Source of the DNA: Niveibacterium sp. SC-1
GTDB taxonomy: Bacteria > Pseudomonadota > Gammaproteobacteria > Burkholderiales > Rhodocyclaceae
Reading direction: 5' to 3'
DNA length: 64,000 bases
Assembly (NCBI RefSeq): GCF_038235435.1
Contig: NZ_CP151275.1
Location: 310,001-374,000 of the forward strand
Shown: positions 53,111 through 63,683 of the stretch, one piece after another
Layout of the letters: the number at the start of each line of letters is the position of its first letter
Numbering within the stretch: the first letter of the stretch is position 1
Notes under the pieces: model-generated
The model's database searches: none
What the model saw: only the letters and a program-made list of their open reading frames with translations
Told to the model about the DNA's origin: nothing
Program-made: the position numbers and the translations under genes

Positions 53111-54052
53111 ATGCGCAGATTCGTCCTTGCACTCGGCAGCCTCGTCATTTCCACCGCCGCGCTCGCGGCGCCGCAGTTCATCAACGTGCTCACCGGCGGC
53201 ACCAGCGGCGTGTATTACCCGCTGGGCGTGGGGCTGACCCAGATCTACGGCAAGGCACTGCCCGAGGCCAAGACCTCGGTGCAGGCGACGAAGGCCTCGG
53301 TGGAGAACCTCAACCTGCTGCAGGAAGGCAAGGGCGAGGTCGCCTTCGCCCTGGGCGATTCGGTGTCGGACGCCTGGAAGGGCAACACCGAGGCCGGCTT
53401 CAAGGCGCCGCTGAAGAAGCTGCGCGCCATCGCCGGCATCTATTCCAACTACATCCAGATCATCGCGCGCACCGACGCCGGCATCAAAACCCTGGCGGAC
53501 TTGAAGGGCAAGCGCGTCTCGGTCGGTGCGGCCAAGTCGGGTACGGAACTGAACACGCGCGAGATCCTCGCCGCCGCCGGGCTCTCGTACAAGGACATGG
53601 GCAAGGTCGAGTACCTCGGCTACGCCGAGTCGGTCGAACTGCTCAAGAACCGCCAGCTCGACGCGACCCTGCAGTCCTCGGGCCTGAACGCGGCCTTCGT
53701 GAAGGACCTTGCGGCTTCGATGGACATCACCCTCGTCGCGATTCCGGAAGACGTGGCGAAGAAGATTCCCGACGCGGCCTACCAGCCGGCAGTGATTCCC
53801 AAGGGCACGTATCCCAAGCAGGACGCCGACGTGCCCACCGTGGCGATCCGCAACCTGCTCGTTACCAGCGAGGCGGTGCCCGAAGATGTCGTCTACAAGA
53901 TGACCCGCGCGATGTTCGAGAACCTGCCCCAACTCGCCGCCGCGCACAGCGCGGCCAAGAACATCGATCGCGCCACGGCCACCGAAGGCCTGCCGATCCC
54001 GCTGCATCCGGGTGCGGAGCGCTACTACAAGGAAGTGGGCGTGCTGAAGTAG
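53111..54052 (+). CDS. TAXI-family TRAP solute-binding protein
   Basis: A 313-residue periplasmic binding protein. The signal peptide is MRRFVLALGSLVISTAALAA; the mature part begins FINVLTGGTSGVYYPLGVGL, the family signature TGGTxGxYYPLG, followed by VQATKASVENLNLLQEGKGE, LKGKRVSVGAAKSGTELNTR and ALKDxDAxxxxxG-like LKNRQLDATLQSSGLNAAFV. It ends with LHPGAERYYKEVGVLK. TAXI proteins bind glutamate-like or other carboxylates; the ligand is unknown. ATG 53111 has GGAGACCCTCC in front. First gene of a TAXI-permease-DUF1850 operon. Confidence 0.95.
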   Translation: MRRFVLALGSLVISTAALAAPQFINVLTGGTSGVYYPLGVGLTQIYGKALPEAKTSVQATKASVENLNLLQEGKGEVAFALGDSVSDAWKGNTEAGFKAPLKKLRAIAGIYSNYIQIIARTDAGIKTLADLKGKRVSVGAAKSGTELNTREILAAAGLSYKDMGKVEYLGYAESVELLKNRQLDATLQSSGLNAAFVKDLAASMDITLVAIPEDVAKKIPDAAYQPAVIPKGTYPKQDADVPTVAIRNLLVTSEAVPEDVVYKMTRAMFENLPQLAAAHSAAKNIDRATATEGLPIPLHPGAERYYKEVGVLK

Positions 54053-54144
54053 CCGCGCGTTCGCTGCGGGCGACGTTGCCCTGTGTGCCGTCGTCGCCCG
54101 TTTGTGGCGACCTTCCTTCCCGACCTGCCGAGACCCTGCCGAAG

Positions 54145-56255
<2,111 letters not shown>

Positions 56256-56259
<4 letters not shown>

Positions 56260-56624
56260 GCGGCATCTGCGCGCTGATCGCAGGCAGCGTGCTCGCGCTG
56301 TCGAACGGGCCCATGACGCTCGCCTGGAAGCACTCGGTGCAGCAGCTGCGCTGGGAGGAAGACTGGCAGGCGGAGAATGGACGTCTCGTGCTCGTCGAGG
56401 CGCGCATCCGCGGTGCCGGCGCGGGCATGGAAGCGCCGCCCGAAGCCGTGTTCGCGGAGGGTGCCTGGCACTATCGGCCCGCGCTTCCTCCGCAGTCCGA
56501 GCTGCACCTGGCCGACTCGGTCTTCGGCGGGGCCTACGAAGTCTGCAGCGAGGGCGTCTGCCGGCCCTTGCCTGTCGCCATCGGCGGGGCGGTCCTGCAG
56601 GCCTGCGACGCCGTGCGGCCCTAG
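56256..56624 (+). CDS. DUF1850 domain protein
   Basis: A 122-residue protein with an N-terminal hydrophobic stretch (ICALIAGSVLALSNG) and the DUF1850 features LAWKHSVQQLRWEEDWQAEN (usually FxxxWxHSVExxPWxE), RLVLVEARIRGAGAGMEAPP and a C-terminal strand pattern with two cysteines (EVCSEGVC). DUF1850 genes regularly follow TAXI-TRAP permease genes, and a role as an accessory part of the transporter is inferred. GTG start overlaps the permease stop. The stop overlaps the end of the opposing outer-membrane protein gene. Confidence 0.87.
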
Positions 56625-57853
56625 AACGGCAGCGTCACCGCCGCATAGGCGATCGCGCGATCGGGCAGCTGCCGCAGCAAGGCGTCATGCGGGCCGAAGT
56701 AACCGCGCAGACCGGCATCGATGCGCAGCTGGTCGCCCTGCCAGCCGAGCGATGCGGTGACCGTGCTGCCGCCGTCCGCCGGGTTGCAGAGCGCGTCCAG
56801 CGCCGGTTGCCAGGTGCCACCGGTGTAGGCGATGCGGGCGAGCGCGCTGACGCGGCGCAGGTTCTGGCGCGAGAGGCCCTGCGCCTGCCAGGCGAGGTTG
56901 CCGGCGCGTGCCGCGCTTGGGGCGAAGGAAAATTGTGCGATGTCGGCGTTGCGGGTCTGCCAGGCGTCCCATTCGCTGTCCGCCGGTGCGGTACCGTCGT
57001 ACCAGACTTCGCCCAGCAGCGAGACCTTGTTCTCGCCGGTCCATTGGGTGCCCGCCAGAGCCTGCCAGAAGGCACCGCCGACGGACTCCGACCAGGGGCT
57101 CTGCTGCACCAGCGGCGCGCCCTCCGGCCAGGTGCTGACAAGCCGCGTGGCGCGCTGGCCCCAGCGCGCGGAGGCATGGACTTCCAGCGCCTCGGTGGGC
57201 ACCCAGGCAAAGGCCGCACCGAGGCTTGCGTGCTCCTGCAGGCCCCAGCGCGCAAGCCCGTAGGCGTCGACGCCGCCCCACTGGCCGTAGCTGCGCAGGA
57301 CCAGCGCCTGCTCGTCGCGGCCGGTGTCGATATCGCTCTTGCCGATATTCGTCACCACCAGGCCGGTGGAGGTGCTGGCGCCGAAGTGTTCGAGCATGGC
57401 AACCGGTACGCCTTCGAGCTGCTGGTCGATCAGCGCGCGGCGCAATTCCTTCTGGATCACGTCCAGCGGGCGGAAGCCGTAGCCCACGTCCCAAGCCAGG
57501 ACCTTCTTGCCCAGGGTGGCATGCCAGGCGCCCTGGCCGCCCTCCCAGAAGAGTTCGTCCAGACGCCCGTCGCGGTCCACGCCGCCCGGGTCGCACGTCT
57601 GCGCCAGGGCCTGTCCCGCCGCGACGAAACCGGCGAGGCTCGCGCGCAGGCGCAGTTCGCCCACCCCGCAGTCGCGGCCCGCGCCGAGCAAGTCGGCGGC
57701 CGGGGCCAGCGGCGAATCGTGGTTGGCGGTGCGCAGGTCGGCCAGTGCGCGCACGCTGCCGCTGAGTTCGGGCATCGGCAGGGCGGCGCCAGCGGGCGCT
57801 GCGGCCAGGGTGAGCAGGGCAAACGCGAGTGCGTTTGCGCGGGGCTTCCTCAC
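56621..57853 (-). CDS. Predicted outer-membrane beta-barrel protein
   Basis: A 410-residue protein. Signal peptide ANALAFALLTLAAAPAGAAL; the rest is rich in alternating strands (YDGTAPADSEWDAW, QGLSRQNLRRVSALARIAYT) and the chain ends AIAYAAVTLPF, with the C-terminal aromatic residue recognised by the BAM machinery. Cysteines appear in GRDCGVGEL, QTCDPGG and ALCNPADGG. I do not recognise a named family. It starts at GTG 57853, overlapping the stop of the LolA-like gene, and is the last gene of the five-gene ABC operon, so it probably acts in the same pathway at the outer membrane. Confidence 0.75.
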   Translation of the reverse strand: MRKPRANALAFALLTLAAAPAGAALPMPELSGSVRALADLRTANHDSPLAPAADLLGAGRDCGVGELRLRASLAGFVAAGQALAQTCDPGGVDRDGRLDELFWEGGQGAWHATLGKKVLAWDVGYGFRPLDVIQKELRRALIDQQLEGVPVAMLEHFGASTSTGLVVTNIGKSDIDTGRDEQALVLRSYGQWGGVDAYGLARWGLQEHASLGAAFAWVPTEALEVHASARWGQRATRLVSTWPEGAPLVQQSPWSESVGGAFWQALAGTQWTGENKVSLLGEVWYDGTAPADSEWDAWQTRNADIAQFSFAPSAARAGNLAWQAQGLSRQNLRRVSALARIAYTGGTWQPALDALCNPADGGSTVTASLGWQGDQLRIDAGLRGYFGPHDALLRQLPDRAIAYAAVTLPF

Positions 57854-58602
57854 GGCTGGACCTCGTTGCGGGTGAGGAACATCGGGTTGAACCACTCCTC
57901 GGGCGCCTGGGTCGGTCGCTGCGACTCGTAGTGCAGCACCGTGCGGCGACCGGTCGCGATCTCGTCGTCGATGGCCATGCTGGTCACTCGCGGCACGCCC
58001 TCGACCTTCTCGGTGGTGTATTGCGCGCGCTTGGCGAGTTTGTCGGAGGCGACGTAGAGATCGGCGCGCAGCGGCTGGGCGCTCTTCGCGTCCACCCACA
58101 GCTCGATGCGCGCATAGGTGGTCGAGGGGAAGCGCGCCTTGAGCGAGAGCTGGCGGCAGTTCGCGTCGCCGCACTTGTCCTCGCCCGCCAGCGTGACGCT
58201 GTAGTCGGTGGACCAGGAGAGCGTGGCGACATCGCCGGCCGCGGCGTCCCCGAGCAGCTTTTGCGTGGGCGTGATGCGGATCGGACGCTGGCTGGTCGGC
58301 ATGATCATCCAGAAGTCATCGCCCTTCATCAGGACCTTCTGGCCCTTCTCCGCGGGCGAGCGCATCAGCACCAGGGATTCGCGGCCCGGGCGGGCGATCA
58401 CGGTGTAGAGGCGCTCCTTGTCGAGCTGCCCGTTCTTGATGACCTCGATGCGGGTTTCCACCTTCACCGAGTCGGCCGCGAGCCGATACGCATCGGCGCG
58501 CTTGAGCAGGGCTTCGGCGCTTTCCGCTGCGTGGGCGAAGGGAGTGAGCAGGAGCGCACAGCCAGCCAGCGCGAGACGCGCGACAGCACGGAGTTCAGAC
58601 AT
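57850..58602 (-). CDS. LolA-like outer-membrane lipoprotein-sorting protein
   Basis: A 250-residue periplasmic protein: signal peptide (LALAGCALLLTPFAHA), then ESAEALLKRADAYRLAADSV, SLVLMRSPAEKGQKVLMKGD, DFWMIMPTSQRPIRITPTQK and DVATLSWSTDYSVTLAGEDK. This is the LolA_like pattern (half-barrel that binds lipid chains) found beside MMPL or ABC exporters, not the classical LolA. C residues in GEDKCGDANCRQL may form a disulphide. ATG 58602 overlaps the permease stop by 8 bases. Confidence 0.85.
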   Translation of the reverse strand: MSELRAVARLALAGCALLLTPFAHAAESAEALLKRADAYRLAADSVKVETRIEVIKNGQLDKERLYTVIARPGRESLVLMRSPAEKGQKVLMKGDDFWMIMPTSQRPIRITPTQKLLGDAAAGDVATLSWSTDYSVTLAGEDKCGDANCRQLSLKARFPSTTYARIELWVDAKSAQPLRADLYVASDKLAKRAQYTTEKVEGVPRVTSMAIDDEIATGRRTVLHYESQRPTQAPEEWFNPMFLTRNEVQP

Positions 58603-59824
58603 GGCCAAGGGCCTCCACGATGGGTTTGCGGACGCTGCGGCGGGCAACCAGGGCCGCGGCGAGAAGGGCGAGCAGGCTCACCGCGGCCAGCGTGGCGAGC
58701 GCGAGTTCCGGCGAGAAGGTGACGTGCAGCGGGTAACCGACGGAGCGTCCGGGCGGCGGCGGCATCTGCAGGCCGGCGAAGTCCAGGCCCACGGATACGG
58801 CGAGTGCGATCACCGCGCCGAGCAGGCCCCCGGCCGCCCCCAGGGCCGCACCCTCGATCGCGAAGCTCTTCACCAGTTGGCCCGGCGAGGTGCCCAGCGC
58901 GCGCAGGGTGCCGATCTCGCGGGTGCGCTCGACCATCGCCATCGCCATCGCGCCGGTGACCACCGCGACCACGATGAGGCCGATGACGATGCCCATGCCG
59001 CCGAAGATGCGGTCGTAGAGGCCGCGCACCGCCTTGTAGAACACCGCCTCCTGCTCCCAGCTGCGCAGGCTGTAGCCACCGAACTCCGAGGCGATGCGCG
59101 CGCGTGCCGTGTCCGTGAGTTCGAGCCGGCGCAGGTAGATGCCGACACGGCTGACCTTGTCGGTGACCAGGAGCTGCTGGGCGGTGTGCAGGTCGCTCAG
59201 GACCAGGCGGCGGTCGATGTCGGGCACGCCGCTGGAGACCACGCCCGCGACCCGCACGTCGATCGCGTTGAGCGCGCCGGCCGTGGTCGAGGCAAGCAGG
59301 GTCAGCGCGCTGCCCGGCTGTGCATGCAGCGAACGCGCCAGCTCCTCGCCCAGCAGGATGTCGGGCCCTTTGGCGCTGTCCTCGTCGAGCAGCTTGCCGG
59401 CCTTCAGCTTGAGGAAGGGGCCACGCACGGTGAATTCCGCCTGCGGGTCGATGCCGCTGCCTATCATCACCGCCGATTTGTCGCCGTTGGAGACCAGCCC
59501 GGTGAAGGCGATGCGCGGCAGCACGTAGCGCACGTCCGGGTCGGCGAGCAGACGCTGCTTGAGGCCGGCGAAGTCGCCGAGCCCGTACTGCATGGGCGTG
59601 TCCTCCTCCCGGTCGAACTGTTCGGCGCGCGCGAGGATCAGGTGGCCGGTGTCGCGTGCCGCGGCCTGTTGCAGCGACTCGTAGGTGAAGAGGGCGAAGC
59701 CGCCGCCGACGAGGATGGCCGCGGCGCCCAGGCCACCGAGCAGCACGGTGGCGAGCGAGCGGCGGCGGTTGCGCAAGGTGTTGCGCAGGGCGAAGCGTGT
59801 CCAGCGCAGCAGGTCGAGCTTCAT
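58595..59824 (-). CDS. ABC transporter permease, FtsX/MacB-LolCE type
   Basis: A 409-residue type VII ABC permease. One membrane segment near the N-terminus (SLATVLLGGLGAAAILVGGG) is followed by a large periplasmic MacB_PCD domain (about 45-270) and three C-terminal helices (GGMGIVIGLIVVAVVTGAMA; EGAALGAAGGLLGAVIALAV; LAALSLLALLAAALVARR-like end). The cytoplasmic coupling sequence MVERTREIGTLRALGTSPGQ is the FtsX signature. Such permeases do mechanotransmission: they move lipoproteins or other periplasmic cargo without a pore. ATG overlaps the ATPase stop (ATGA), and its stop overlaps the LolA-like start. Confidence 0.92.
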   Translation of the reverse strand: MKLDLLRWTRFALRNTLRNRRRSLATVLLGGLGAAAILVGGGFALFTYESLQQAAARDTGHLILARAEQFDREEDTPMQYGLGDFAGLKQRLLADPDVRYVLPRIAFTGLVSNGDKSAVMIGSGIDPQAEFTVRGPFLKLKAGKLLDEDSAKGPDILLGEELARSLHAQPGSALTLLASTTAGALNAIDVRVAGVVSSGVPDIDRRLVLSDLHTAQQLLVTDKVSRVGIYLRRLELTDTARARIASEFGGYSLRSWEQEAVFYKAVRGLYDRIFGGMGIVIGLIVVAVVTGAMAMAMVERTREIGTLRALGTSPGQLVKSFAIEGAALGAAGGLLGAVIALAVSVGLDFAGLQMPPPPGRSVGYPLHVTFSPELALATLAAVSLLALLAAALVARRSVRKPIVEALGHV

Positions 59825-60492
59825 TGGAGGGCTCCGTCGCGCAGGGCGAGCACGCGGTCGCAATGCACGGTCAGGCGTTCGTCATGAGAGGCCACGAGAC
59901 AGGCGGTGCCCTGCTGGTGACACAGTTCGCGCACGATCTCGATCATGTCCTCGGCGGTGCGCGAATCGAGGTTGGCGGTGGGCTCGTCGGCGATCACCAG
60001 GCTGGGGCGCTTGACCAGGGCGCGGGCGATCGCCACGCGCTGGCGCTGGCCACCGGAGAGTTCGTCCGGGCGATGCCGGCTGCGATCCGCGAGGCCCACC
60101 CGTTCGAGCATCTCGGCTACCTGTGCCCGGGCTTCGCGCCTGGGCACGCCGGCAAGAAAGAGCGGGTACTCGACGTTCTCCGCGACGTTCATCACCGGCA
60201 CCAGGTTGAAGCTCTGGAAGACGAAGCCGATCGCCGCACGCCGCAGGTGGGTGCGGGCCGCCTCGGGCAGGCCGCGCACCGGTGTGCCGGAGAAGTTGTA
60301 GTCGCCCGAGTCGGCGTCGTCGATGAGCCCGGCGAGATTGAGCAGCGTGCTCTTGCCGCTTCCCGAGGGGCCCGTGAGTGCGACCAGCTCGCCGCGCGAG
60401 AGCGCGAGGTCGATACCGCGCAGGGCGGGCACCTGATGCGCGCCCAGGCGGTAGTGCTTGGTAATGCCGCGCATCGCAAGGATGGTGCTCAT
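59821..60492 (-). CDS. ABC transporter ATP-binding protein, LolD/MacB type
   Basis: A 223-residue ATPase with Walker [20 protein letters not shown]-loop [20 protein letters not shown], signature [15 protein letters not shown], Walker [14 protein letters not shown] and H-loop [24 protein letters not shown] is typical of the LolD/MacB/FtsE group that pairs with FtsX-like permeases. ATG 60492 overlaps the stop of the upstream unknown gene (ATGA). This is the second gene of the operon. Confidence 0.95.
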   Translation of the reverse strand: MSTILAMRGITKHYRLGAHQVPALRGIDLALSRGELVALTGPSGSGKSTLLNLAGLIDDADSGDYNFSGTPVRGLPEAARTHLRRAAIGFVFQSFNLVPVMNVAENVEYPLFLAGVPRREARAQVAEMLERVGLADRSRHRPDELSGGQRQRVAIARALVKRPSLVIADEPTANLDSRTAEDMIEIVRELCHQQGTACLVASHDERLTVHCDRVLALRDGALQ

Positions 60493-61157
60493 TGACCCAG
60501 CTCCGCGAGTTGCTGGCGGGCGCGTTCGGCCTGCACGCCGTCAAGCGCCGCGGCGGCCTTCAGCTCGGCGACCTGGTGCGGCTTGTCCTTGACCGCAGCG
60601 GCACGCGTGGCGGCAGCCAGATGCACGGCGGCGCGATAGGGGGCGGGGCTCGCGTCAAAGCCCGGCTCGCTCTTCAGCGCCAGGATCAGCTTCTCGCCCT
60701 GGCCGCCGCGATTGACGAAGTCGGGCAGGTTCACGAAGGTCGTGGCGGCGGTCAGCTTGACCATGTCGGAGACCGATACACCACCCTGCGGAGTGACCGC
60801 ATGCTCCTTGGCAAGCAGCGACAGCGCGCGGTCCAGGTCGGCCACGCCGTCCTCGACGAAGCGCATCTTCTTCCAGGGCAGCAGCGTGTCGCGCGCCTGC
60901 AGGCTGGTGAGCGAGCCGCGGTAGGCGAGCAGCAGCGGATTGCCCGGCTCGCTCTTCATCAGGTCGTCGATCTGCTTCAGGCTCGCCTCCAGCGCTCCGG
61001 ACTTGCCCGCGGTGGCCTGCTCGAACTGCTGGCGCACGGCGGTCTGGGTGGCGGCGTCCAGGGCTTGGGCCGGCGCCGTGAAGACCAGGACCGCGGCCAG
61101 CGCACCGGCCATGGCGCAGGACTTGAAGATGGAGGCGTCGAAGGGGGAGAGGGACAT
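60489..61157 (-). CDS. Periplasmic helical protein heading the ABC operon
   Basis: A 222-residue protein with a signal peptide (SCAMAGALAAVLVFTAPAQA, cut near LDA) and an all-helical, TPR-like mature part (LDAATQTAVRQQFEQATAGK, PGNPLLLAYRGSLTSLQARD, ASPAPYRAAVHLAAATRAAA). No named family was recognised. GGAG eleven bases before the ATG. It is the first gene of a five-gene overlapping unit with the ABC ATPase, permease, LolA-like and beta-barrel genes, so a role as cargo adaptor or assembly factor is inferred only from this. Confidence 0.7.
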   Translation of the reverse strand: MSLSPFDASIFKSCAMAGALAAVLVFTAPAQALDAATQTAVRQQFEQATAGKSGALEASLKQIDDLMKSEPGNPLLLAYRGSLTSLQARDTLLPWKKMRFVEDGVADLDRALSLLAKEHAVTPQGGVSVSDMVKLTAATTFVNLPDFVNRGGQGEKLILALKSEPGFDASPAPYRAAVHLAAATRAAAVKDKPHQVAELKAAAALDGVQAERARQQLAELGQ

Positions 61158-61339
61158 GGCAACACTCCTTGGGTTGGGGTGTTGCCAGTGTCCTGAACGG
61201 ACTCAGGCCGGTCAGTGGGCGTGAGACGAAATGCGTTTGGCGTGGCGCGAAATGCCGGGAGCGTGCGTGAAGTGCCGGAGGATCCGTGGCGGGTCCATGG
61301 CACGAGGGGTCGCAGCCAGCCTTGCGAAAAGCCCCTGGC

Positions 61340-61879
61340 TCAGGCCGACGATGTCGGCAGGCCCGTCCGCAGCGGACCGGCCTCGCGCTGGATCGTCGCG
61401 TACAGGGTGGGGTTCCAGCCCGCGGCGAAGAGGAGCTCCGCAGCGACGAACAAGGGGCCCACGAGCAAGCCGATCAGATCGTCGACGAAGGCCGGCTTGC
61501 GGCCTTCCCAGTAGTGGCCGACGAACTGGATCAGCCAGCCGAGGGCAAAGCTGCCCAGGCCCGCAGCGAGCCAGCTCGCCGTACTGGCGCGCGCGATCTC
61601 CGAGCCGAGCGCGACGCAGCCCAGGGTGAAGGCACTGACCAGCAGGCCGGGCAGCCATTCGCCGCGTGTCATCCACCAGAGGGTGGCGAAGGCCGCGGCG
61701 ATCCAGGCCGGCGTCAGTCCGAATCCGGCGATTGTTCCGGCTAGCGCGAGCTGCGGACGCGAGAGCAGCACGGCCACCGCGAAGACGATCAGGGGCACGC
61801 CGACAAAGTGGGTCGCGATGTTGCGACGATCGCGGTGGTAGCGAGCGTACTGGACGAGCAGTTGCTGGGCGTTGCGCAC
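61340..61879 (-). CDS. Mpo1/DUF962-like membrane protein
   Basis: A 179-residue protein of the yeast Mpo1 (YGL010w) family. It begins VQYARYHRDRRNIATHFVGV, followed by membrane segments, and has WLIQFVGHYWEGRKPAFVDD, the conserved QFxGHxxFExxxPA-type motif whose histidines bind Fe2+ in Mpo1, and GLLVGPLFVAAELLFAAG. Yeast Mpo1 is a dioxygenase of 2-hydroxy fatty acid oxidation; the bacterial role is unknown. The GTG at 61879 is preferred because CAGGAGACATCG precedes it directly; a longer ATG start exists at 61933. Confidence 0.87.
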   Translation of the reverse strand: MRNAQQLLVQYARYHRDRRNIATHFVGVPLIVFAVAVLLSRPQLALAGTIAGFGLTPAWIAAAFATLWWMTRGEWLPGLLVSAFTLGCVALGSEIARASTASWLAAGLGSFALGWLIQFVGHYWEGRKPAFVDDLIGLLVGPLFVAAELLFAAGWNPTLYATIQREAGPLRTGLPTSSA

Positions 61880-61987
61880 CGATGTCTCCTGCGGCGGGAT
61901 GGCGGGAAGTGTCTTCCTCTCCTGCCGGAGCATAGGAGCCGATGGCGCGGCTGTCGCGCGCCATCCGACGAATGCGACGGTGTCCCC

Positions 61988-63505
61988 TCAGCGCCCGAGG
62001 AACATGCGGTAGGCCGGGTTGTCGGTCTCGTCCTTGTACTCGTAGCCCAATTGTTCGAGGAACTGGGCGAAGGCCGCGTCGTCCGCCGGCGGCACCTGGA
62101 TGCCCACCAGCACCCGGCCGTAGTCGGAGCCGTGGTTGCGGTAGTGGAAGAGCGAGATGTTCCAGTCCGAGCGCATCGTGGAGAGAAAGGTCATCAGTGC
62201 GCCGGGGCGTTCCGGGAAAGTGAAGCGCAGCACCCGCTCGTTGTCCGCACCCGGCGCGCGGCCGCCCACCATGTGGCGGATGTGCAGCTTGGCGAGCTCG
62301 TCGTCGGTGAGGTCGAGCGTGTCGAGCTCATGGCGCTTGAGCGTTTCAACCAGGCGCAGGGACTCGGCACGCGAATGCGTCTGAACTCCGACGAAGACGT
62401 GGGCACGGCTCGCGTCCGCGTAGCGGTAGTTGAACTCGGTGATGTTGCGGTTGCCCAGCAGCGAACAGAACTTGCGGAAGCTGCCCGGCTGCTCCGGGAT
62501 GGTGACCGCGAGCACGGCCTCGCGCTGCTCACCCACTTCGGCGCGCTCGGCGACGAAACGCAGGCGATCGAAGTTGGTGTTGGCGCCGGAGGTCACGGCG
62601 ACCACGGTCTTGTCGCGATGCTTGTGCTGCGCGAGCCAGAGCTTGGCGCCGGCCACGGCGAGCGCACCGGAGGGTTCCAGGATGGAACGGGTGTCCTCGA
62701 ACACGTCCTTGATCGCGGCGCAGAGCGCATCGGTGTCGACCAGGATGACTTCATCCACGTACTGGCGGCAGAGGCGGAAGGTCTCCTCGCCCACCAGCTT
62801 CACCGCGGTGCCGTCGGCGAAGAGGCCGACGTTGTCCAGACGCACGCGTTCGCCGGCTTCCAGCGAGCGCTTCATCGCGTCGGCGTCGTAGGTTTCCACG
62901 CCGATGATCTTCACGTCCGGGCGCACCCGCTTGATGTAGGCCGCGACGCCGGCGATCAGGCCGCCGCCACCGATGGCGCAGAACACCGCATGCAGGGGCT
63001 TGGGATGCTGGCGCAGGATTTCCATCGCGATCGTGCCCTGGCCGGCGATCACGTCCGGATCGTCGAAGGGGTGCACGAAGGTGAGCTTCTCCTGCTCTTC
63101 CAGCTCGCGTGCATGGGCATAGGCGTCATCGAAGGAGGCGCCGTGCAGCACGACTTCGCCGCCGCGTGCCCGCACTGCATCCACCTTGATGGCCGGCGTG
63201 GTCTCGGGCATCACGATCACCGCGCGCACGCCCAGCTTGGCCGCCGAGAGGGCGAGGCCCTGTGCATGGTTGCCGGCCGAAGCGCAGATCACCCCGCGCT
63301 TCAAGGCCTGGGGCGAGAGCTTGGAGAGCTTGTTGTAGGCGCCGCGCAGCTTGAACGAGAACACCGGCTGCATGTCCTCGCGCTTGAAGTAGATGCGGTT
63401 GTGGCTGCGCGCGGAGAGATTGGCGGCGAAGTCCAGCGGGGTTTCGATCGCCACGTCGTACACGTGGGCGTTGAGGATGCGTTCGAGGTAGTCGTCGTTC
63501 TGCAT
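61988..63505 (-). CDS. ilvA: Threonine ammonia-lyase, biosynthetic long form
   Basis: A 505-residue PLP enzyme making 2-oxobutanoate for isoleucine synthesis. PLP lysine K52 lies in PVFSFKLRGAYNKL; other signatures are GVICASAGNHAQGLALSAAK, AIGGGGLIAGVAAYIKRV and ILEPSGALAVAGAKL. Two C-terminal ACT-like regulatory domains follow (about 330-505; AVLAVTIPEQPGSFRKFCSL and RVLRFTFPERPGALMTFLST), the feature of the feedback-inhibited form. It is divergent from a RidA-family gene, with about 178 bases between. Confidence 0.96.
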   Translation of the reverse strand: MQNDDYLERILNAHVYDVAIETPLDFAANLSARSHNRIYFKREDMQPVFSFKLRGAYNKLSKLSPQALKRGVICASAGNHAQGLALSAAKLGVRAVIVMPETTPAIKVDAVRARGGEVVLHGASFDDAYAHARELEEQEKLTFVHPFDDPDVIAGQGTIAMEILRQHPKPLHAVFCAIGGGGLIAGVAAYIKRVRPDVKIIGVETYDADAMKRSLEAGERVRLDNVGLFADGTAVKLVGEETFRLCRQYVDEVILVDTDALCAAIKDVFEDTRSILEPSGALAVAGAKLWLAQHKHRDKTVVAVTSGANTNFDRLRFVAERAEVGEQREAVLAVTIPEQPGSFRKFCSLLGNRNITEFNYRYADASRAHVFVGVQTHSRAESLRLVETLKRHELDTLDLTDDELAKLHIRHMVGGRAPGADNERVLRFTFPERPGALMTFLSTMRSDWNISLFHYRNHGSDYGRVLVGIQVPPADDAAFAQFLEQLGYEYKDETDNPAYRMFLGR

Positions 63506-63683
63506 GAGCGTAAGGCTTCATTCTGGCGGCCGCGCCTGGGCTGGAAGGAGGGGCTTCGGGCTGGCGCGGGACCGCGGGCGGAACGCGCCAGCCTAGCAGG
63601 GCGGCGCGGGCTGGGGCAAGGCAAGGTCTTGTCGCTTTCCTGCAGGGAAGCGCTATCCTTGCTGCTCCTGCCAGGAGAACGCA

